Shown here: positions 59,741-64,000 of the stretch, piece by piece
How the letters are laid out: every line of letters begins with the position of its first letter
How positions within the stretch are numbered: the stretch's first letter is position 1
Assembly: GCF_021568905.1 (NCBI RefSeq)
Contig: NZ_JAKGSB010000003.1
Location: 62,001-126,000 of the forward strand
From: Zavarzinia marina
GTDB taxonomy: Bacteria; Pseudomonadota; Alphaproteobacteria; Zavarziniales; Zavarziniaceae
Direction of reading: 5' to 3'
DNA: 64,000 bases
The notes under the pieces: model-generated
The model's input: only the letters and a program-made list of their open reading frames with translations
Told to the model about the DNA's origin: nothing
Databases searched by the model: none
Position numbers and translations under genes: made by a program

Positions 59741-60553
59741 ATGGGGGCGTTTCGCGATCTCCTCTCGAAGGGCGGGCGGCGCCCCCGCTGGCTCGACGCC
59801 ACGGACTATTGCGGGCGCCTGCTCGCCGCGGGCGACATTCCCTGGGGGGATGTCACCCGTCTCGTCGACTGGCACCGCAAGGCGCAGGGCCTGCTTCGGC
59901 CCGACGTCGCGGTGCTGCCGTTGGCGCCCATGCTGACGGCCTGGGTGGCGGCGCATCCCGCGCTCGGCGAGGCGATGTCGGCCCGCCGCCGCCTGCTCTA
60001 CCCGCTGAAGACCCTGCTGTCGGACGAGGGCGCGCGCGATCACATCCGCGCGACCCTGGCCGGGCTCCGGGCGTCCCACGCGGGGCTTCCGCTGGCCCTC
60101 GTCCTGCCGGCGCCGGCGGATTTCGTCGCGCTGGCGGCGGATCTCGCTGGGACGGAAGCGGGCGAGGTCGATGCCGAGGACGCGGACAGCGCGGCCATGT
60201 ATATGGCCGACTTCCTGCGTGCCTTCGGCGACAGCGGGCTCGACGCCCTGCTGCTCGAAACCGCCAGCGCCGCCGCCGATGCTGTGGTCGCCGCCTGCGG
60301 TCCGGTGCTGAACATCGCCGGCCACTATCGCTGGGACGTCGGCCTGCGGCACGGCGGCGAGGCGGTGCCGGCGGGCATCGACTTCCAGGTCGCCGCCACG
60401 CCGGCGCCGGGCGTTCCGACCGGCATCGCCCTTGCCGCCGATTTCTGGCGCGACGGCGCGCCGCCGCCCCAGGGGGGCGATTTCATCTTCGCGGCCGTTC
60501 CGGCGGACGCCCAGCCCGAGGCCGTGCTCGCGCGGCTTCAGGCCCTGAACTGA
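59741..60553 (+). CDS. Fifth operon subunit, ApcE-like, unknown role
   Basis: A 270-residue protein (about 28 kDa) with no motif I can assign firmly. Segments LYPLKTLLSDEGARDHIRATLAGLRASHAGLPLALVLPAPADF and NIAGHYRWDVGLRHGGEAVPAGIDFQV suggest an alpha/beta (TIM-barrel-like, UroD/MetE-type) fold. Its position after the HyuA/HyuB genes and before the ligase equals that of the 34-kDa epsilon subunit of acetophenone carboxylase, which is needed for activity but dissociates from the core. The call rests on position and size. ATG 59741 follows the previous stop by 4 bp. Confidence 0.55.
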   Translation: MGAFRDLLSKGGRRPRWLDATDYCGRLLAAGDIPWGDVTRLVDWHRKAQGLLRPDVAVLPLAPMLTAWVAAHPALGEAMSARRRLLYPLKTLLSDEGARDHIRATLAGLRASHAGLPLALVLPAPADFVALAADLAGTEAGEVDAEDADSAAMYMADFLRAFGDSGLDALLLETASAAADAVVAACGPVLNIAGHYRWDVGLRHGGEAVPAGIDFQVAATPAPGVPTGIALAADFWRDGAPPPQGGDFIFAAVPADAQPEAVLARLQALN

Positions 60554-60569
60554 TTATGAGACTGGGGGA

Positions 60570-62576
60570 ATGACCATGGTGAAGGAAGGCGATCTGCTGT
60601 GGACGCCGTCGAAGCAATTCGTCGAATCCTCGAACGTCATGCTCTTCATGAACTGGCTGCGCGCGACGCGGGGCCTGGACTTCCCTGATTACGACGCCCT
60701 CTGGCGCTGGTCGGTCGAGGACACGGAAGGCTTCTGGACGGCGCTCTGGGCCTATTTCGAAGTGGCGTCCTCCACCCCCTATCTGCGTGCCGTCGACCGT
60801 CTCGACATGGCGCCGGGGGTTCGATGGTTCGAAGGCTCCCACGTCAATTACGCCGAGCACATGCTGCGCCACGAGGGCGAGGGGGACGAGGTCGCGCTCC
60901 ACCACCTCTCGGAGATCCGCCCCCTCGGCGCCATGACAAGACGCGAACTGGGACGCCAGGTGCGGATCGTCGCCACCCAGTTGCGGGCGCTGGGCGTGAA
61001 GCCGGGCGACCGCGTCGTCTCCTACATGCCGAACATCCCGGAGACGGCGGTGGCCATGCTGGCGGCGACGGCGATCGGCGCCATCTGGTCCAGCGCCGCA
61101 CCCGAATTCGGCGTGAAGACGGTGATCGAGCGTTTCTCGCAGATCGAGCCCAAGGTCCTGTTCGCGGCCGACGGCTATCGCTTCGGCGGCAAGGATTTCG
61201 ACCGGACGGAGGAAGTGCGCTCCATCGTCGCCGCCCTGCCGTCCCTGAAGACCGTCGTCTGGCTGCCCTATCTGAACGAGACGCGGGAGACGCCGCCGGT
61301 CGCGGACGCCATGCTGTGGCGCGAATTGCTGGACCATTCCGAGGTGCCGCGCCATCTCTTCGTCTACGAGCGCGTGCCCTTCGACCATCCGCTGTGGATC
61401 GTCTTTTCCTCCGGCACCACGGGCTTGCCCAAGGCGATCGCCCACAGCCACGTCGGCGCCCTGATGGAGCATCTGAAGCTCGCCCATTTCCACCTGAACC
61501 TGAAGCCGGAATCGGTGATCTTCTTCTATACGACCACCGGATGGGTGATGTGGAACATCGTGCTGGCCGGCCTGCTGATGGGCTCGGCCGTGGTCGCCTA
61601 TGACGGCAGCCCGGTGCATCCGGCGCCCGACGTGCTCTGGAAGATGGCGGCGGATACGGGCACCACCTGCTTCGGCGCCAGCCCGACCTATGTCCAGATC
61701 CTCGAGCGCCAGGGTCTCGAGCCCGGCAAGACCTTCGACCTGTCGCGCCTCGATTCGATCCTGCTGGGCGGCTCGCCCGCGACGCCGGAGAGCTTCGCCT
61801 GGTTCTACCGCTCGGTGAAATCGGATCTCTGGCTGACCTCGCAGAGCGGCGGCACGGAGATCGCCTCCGGCTTCGTCGGCGCCTCGCCGACCCTGCCGGT
61901 CCATGCCGGCGAGATCCAGACCCGGATGCTCGGCATGGACGTCCACGCCTTCGACGACGACGGCAAGGAAATACTCGACGCGGTCGGCGAACTGGTGGTG
62001 ACCCGGCCCTTCCCCTCCATGCCCGTCTTCTTCTGGGGCGACAAGGACGGGCGGCGCTATCACGAATCCTATTTCGACGTCTATCCGGGCGTCTGGCGCC
62101 ATGGCGACTTCATCAAGATCAACGACCGCGGCGGCTGTTACATCTACGGTCGTTCCGACTCGACCCTGAACCGCTATGGCGTGCGCATCGGCACCTCCGA
62201 GATCTATCGCGCGGTCGAACAGGTGGAAGGCGTCGCCGACAGTCTGATCGTTTGTTGTGAATTGTCGGGCGGAACCTTCTACATGCCGCTGTTCGTCAAG
62301 ACGGCGCCCGGCGTAACGCTTGACGATCAGATGCGGAAATCCATCAACTCGAAGTTGCGTCAGGATTACAGCCCGCGGCACGTGCCCGACGAAATCCATC
62401 AGGTCCCGGACATTCCCTATACGCTGACCGGCAAGAAGATGGAGATCCCGGTGCGCAAGATCCTCATGGATTGGGCGCCGGAACGCGCCGCGAGCCGCGA
62501 TGCCATGACCAATCCGCCCGCGCTGGACTGGTACATCGGCCTCGCGACCCGGCGGCGGGTGAATGCTGTCGCCTGA
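60570..62576 (+). CDS. Acetoacetyl-CoA synthetase / benzoylacetate-CoA ligase-like
   Basis: A 668-residue ANL-superfamily ligase. Adenylation motif IVFSSGTTGLPKAIAHSHVG is near residue 276, GCYIYGRSDSTLNRYGVRIGTSEIYRA contains the hinge, and PYTLTGKKMEIPVRKI provides the catalytic Lys. Overall it matches acetoacetyl-CoA synthetases, the group that also includes the benzoylacetate ligase of acetophenone degradation. It should activate the beta-keto acid made by the carboxylase. ATG 60570 is preceded by GGGGGA; ATG 60576 is an alternative. Confidence 0.88.
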   Translation: MTMVKEGDLLWTPSKQFVESSNVMLFMNWLRATRGLDFPDYDALWRWSVEDTEGFWTALWAYFEVASSTPYLRAVDRLDMAPGVRWFEGSHVNYAEHMLRHEGEGDEVALHHLSEIRPLGAMTRRELGRQVRIVATQLRALGVKPGDRVVSYMPNIPETAVAMLAATAIGAIWSSAAPEFGVKTVIERFSQIEPKVLFAADGYRFGGKDFDRTEEVRSIVAALPSLKTVVWLPYLNETRETPPVADAMLWRELLDHSEVPRHLFVYERVPFDHPLWIVFSSGTTGLPKAIAHSHVGALMEHLKLAHFHLNLKPESVIFFYTTTGWVMWNIVLAGLLMGSAVVAYDGSPVHPAPDVLWKMAADTGTTCFGASPTYVQILERQGLEPGKTFDLSRLDSILLGGSPATPESFAWFYRSVKSDLWLTSQSGGTEIASGFVGASPTLPVHAGEIQTRMLGMDVHAFDDDGKEILDAVGELVVTRPFPSMPVFFWGDKDGRRYHESYFDVYPGVWRHGDFIKINDRGGCYIYGRSDSTLNRYGVRIGTSEIYRAVEQVEGVADSLIVCCELSGGTFYMPLFVKTAPGVTLDDQMRKSINSKLRQDYSPRHVPDEIHQVPDIPYTLTGKKMEIPVRKILMDWAPERAASRDAMTNPPALDWYIGLATRRRVNAVA

Positions 62577-62646
62577 TCGGGAACAAGTCCGCTCGCGCCG
62601 GACAAACGAATAGTGCATAGTTTTAAATGCGACGGGGAGGAAACGG

Positions 62647-62662
62647 CCGGCGACAACGCCGG
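62647..62662 (+). terminator. Hairpin after the ketone carboxylase operon
   Basis: Perfect 6-bp arms CCGGCG / CGCCGG with loop ACAA, 70 bp after the ligase stop. No T run follows, so it is a weak terminator or a structured leader of the regulator gene. Confidence 0.35.
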
Positions 62663-62741
62663 GGTTGATGAGCGTAACGCGCATCGACGTCGCGACAGGC
62701 AACTATAACGATAACGGGCCAAAGCCCGGGGTGGTGCCGAT

Positions 62742-64000
62742 ATGTTGGTCAGAACCAAATTTCTGCCGCCAAGTCTGCTTACCAATATCGTGCGGCGTAA
62801 GAATCTCGACGATTATTTCGAGAACCTGCCGGCTCACACTGTCACCATGGTGCGGGCGCCCGCTGGCTTCGGCAAGACGACGCTTCTCGCGGATTGGCGA
62901 AAGCGTCTTCTTTTCGATGGCGCCCGGGTCGCCTGGCTCAGTCTGGATTTCCACGACAACGAGCCGACGCAACTGCTGACATATCTGCTCGGCGCCCTCG
63001 ACCAGGCTTTCGAGAACGACCGGCAGACGGGCACCTCCTTCCTGTCGGCGTCGGGCAACATGGCGCCGTCCCAGGTCGCGGGCTTCATCGTCAACGAAGT
63101 GCAGCAACTCGGCGACGACATCTACGTCTTCCTCGACGACGTGCACGAGCTCAATTCGGCGCCCGTGCTCTCGGTGCTCTACGACCTGCTGCATTACGCG
63201 CCGCCGAACCTGCATTTCGTGCTCGCCGGGCGGCCCGCCATGTGGCTCGGCCTGTCGCGGCTGAAGCTGCAGGGCCGGGTGCAGGAAACCGACATCGGCG
63301 AAATGCGCTTCGACATCGCCGAGGCGATCGAATTCTTCCGCCTGCGCGGCCACAACCTGCTGCGCCTCACCGACATCGACACCCTGAACCAGGCGACCGA
63401 AGGCTGGGTCGCCGGTCTCTGCCTCGCCGCGCAGTCGCTGAACCGCAAGCGCAACGTCTCCGAATTCGTCGAGACCTTCTGCGGCGAGACCAAGGAGATC
63501 ACGGACTACATCCGCGAAACCGTATTCCGCCAGATCGGCGAGGAAGACCGTCGCTGGCTGGTGCGGGTCTCGATCCTGTCGCGCTTCTGTCCCAATCTCT
63601 GCGACACGCTGCTGGACACCACCGATTCCGAGGCGCGCATCCACCGCCTGATCGAGGAAGTGCCCTTCATCATCCCCCTCGAGGGGACGGAGGGATGGGC
63701 CCGGCTGCATCCCCTGCTGCGGGAATTCCTGGCGGGCGAGGTCGGCCAGATGGAGGCGGAGGAGTTGCGCGCCCTGCACAAGCGCGCCGCCACCTGGTTT
63801 TCCTCCCGGGGCGAGATATCGGAGGCGATCCACCACGCGATCGAGGAGGGCGATACCGCGCGTGCCATCGGCATGATCGCCCGCCAGTCGCGTCACCTGG
63901 TCGAGACGGCGCAGATCCTCCTTCTCATGAGCTGGTACGAACGCCTGCCCAAGAGCCTGTTCGTCGAGCGCCTGGATCTTTCGGTCGACGTCGGCTGGGC
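62742..64000 (+). CDS. MalT-like LuxR-family ATP-dependent regulator (partial, runs off the right edge)
   Basis: 419 codons are visible, open to the end of the window. The N-terminal STAND-type NTPase has Walker A VRAPAGFGKTTLLADW (residues 41-48 at its core) and Walker B DIYVFLDDVHEL (about 128-135). Further features are FVLAGRP and FDIAEAIEFFRLRGHNLL. Later, AIHHAIEEGDTARAIGMIARQS begins a tetratricopeptide-like region. The LuxR DNA-binding domain expected at the C-terminus lies outside. Such proteins sense a ligand or protein and bind DNA when ATP-loaded. It follows the carboxylase-ligase operon on the same strand, so it is the likely regulator of that pathway. ATG 62742 chosen; Shine-Dalgarno is weak. 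Confidence 0.85.
   Translation, partial: MLVRTKFLPPSLLTNIVRRKNLDDYFENLPAHTVTMVRAPAGFGKTTLLADWRKRLLFDGARVAWLSLDFHDNEPTQLLTYLLGALDQAFENDRQTGTSFLSASGNMAPSQVAGFIVNEVQQLGDDIYVFLDDVHELNSAPVLSVLYDLLHYAPPNLHFVLAGRPAMWLGLSRLKLQGRVQETDIGEMRFDIAEAIEFFRLRGHNLLRLTDIDTLNQATEGWVAGLCLAAQSLNRKRNVSEFVETFCGETKEITDYIRETVFRQIGEEDRRWLVRVSILSRFCPNLCDTLLDTTDSEARIHRLIEEVPFIIPLEGTEGWARLHPLLREFLAGEVGQMEAEELRALHKRAATWFSSRGEISEAIHHAIEEGDTARAIGMIARQSRHLVETAQILLLMSWYERLPKSLFVERLDLSVDVGW

Noticed and set aside
62665-62979. 104-codon plus-strand frame at the regulator start
   Set aside because: Out of frame with the MalT-like protein, which has Walker A and B motifs in the true frame.

Overview
The window is GC-rich, gene-dense bacterial DNA. 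Its conserved gene order points to an alphaproteobacterium: kdsB-pheA next to a membrane-anchored cytochrome c, ffs-dnaX-ybaB-recR, def-fmt-truA, dapD-dapE, and rpmH-rnpA-yidD-yidC-engB-argB. I would guess a Rhodospirillales-like relative, but the genus cannot be fixed from the sequence alone.

Layout. 1-5.1 kb: a siderophore-use module made of an AraC/PchR-like regulator, a Fur box, a TonB-dependent receptor, an esterase and a siderophore-interacting reductase. 5.1-13.4 kb (minus strand): a Yej-type peptide ABC importer with two tandem binding proteins, one with a Tat signal and one with a Sec-like signal, followed by a hydroxypyruvate-isomerase-like gene. 13.4-24.6 kb: housekeeping genes, namely cytochrome c, kdsB, pheA, nudC, SRP RNA, dnaX, ybaB, recR, a DUF924 gene, greB, panD, def, fmt and truA. 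24.6-27.2 kb: three tandem secreted CigR/RcnB-like proteins, two behind EcfG-type stress promoters, then a nickel superoxide dismutase with its maturation protease behind a Fur-like box. 27.2-37.5 kb: dapE, dapD, a HAD phosphatase, a diguanylate cyclase overlapping a DUF2336 gene, then argB, engB, yidC, yidD, rnpA and rpmH. 37.8-44.4 kb: a 1202-residue RTX protein, a ParA-like ATPase overlapping an Ntn-type P1 peptidase, and a lipoprotein. 44.7-46.4 kb: tRNA-Arg(ACG) followed by a small, AT-richer accessory patch and a degenerate receiver-domain gene. 46.4-52.6 kb: heme uptake genes hmuVUTS and a heme receptor with a Fur box. 52.9-62.6 kb: an operon resembling acetophenone carboxylase (five subunits) plus an acetoacetyl/benzoylacetate-CoA ligase. 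From 62.7 kb to the right edge: a MalT-like LuxR-family regulator, cut off by the window.

How the parts work together. Iron is a recurring theme: Fur-like palindromes stand in front of both TonB receptors and the nickel SOD, so an iron-limited cell would import siderophore and heme iron and may adjust its SOD. The ketone carboxylase operon should carboxylate a ketone (acetone, acetophenone or a relative) to a beta-keto acid, which the ligase activates to its CoA thioester. The adjacent MalT-like protein is the obvious candidate regulator. The most novel points are this carboxylase/ligase/regulator locus with an 18-bp perfect palindrome upstream, the triplicated CigR-like stress locus, and the Fur-like box in front of a proteobacterial NiSOD.
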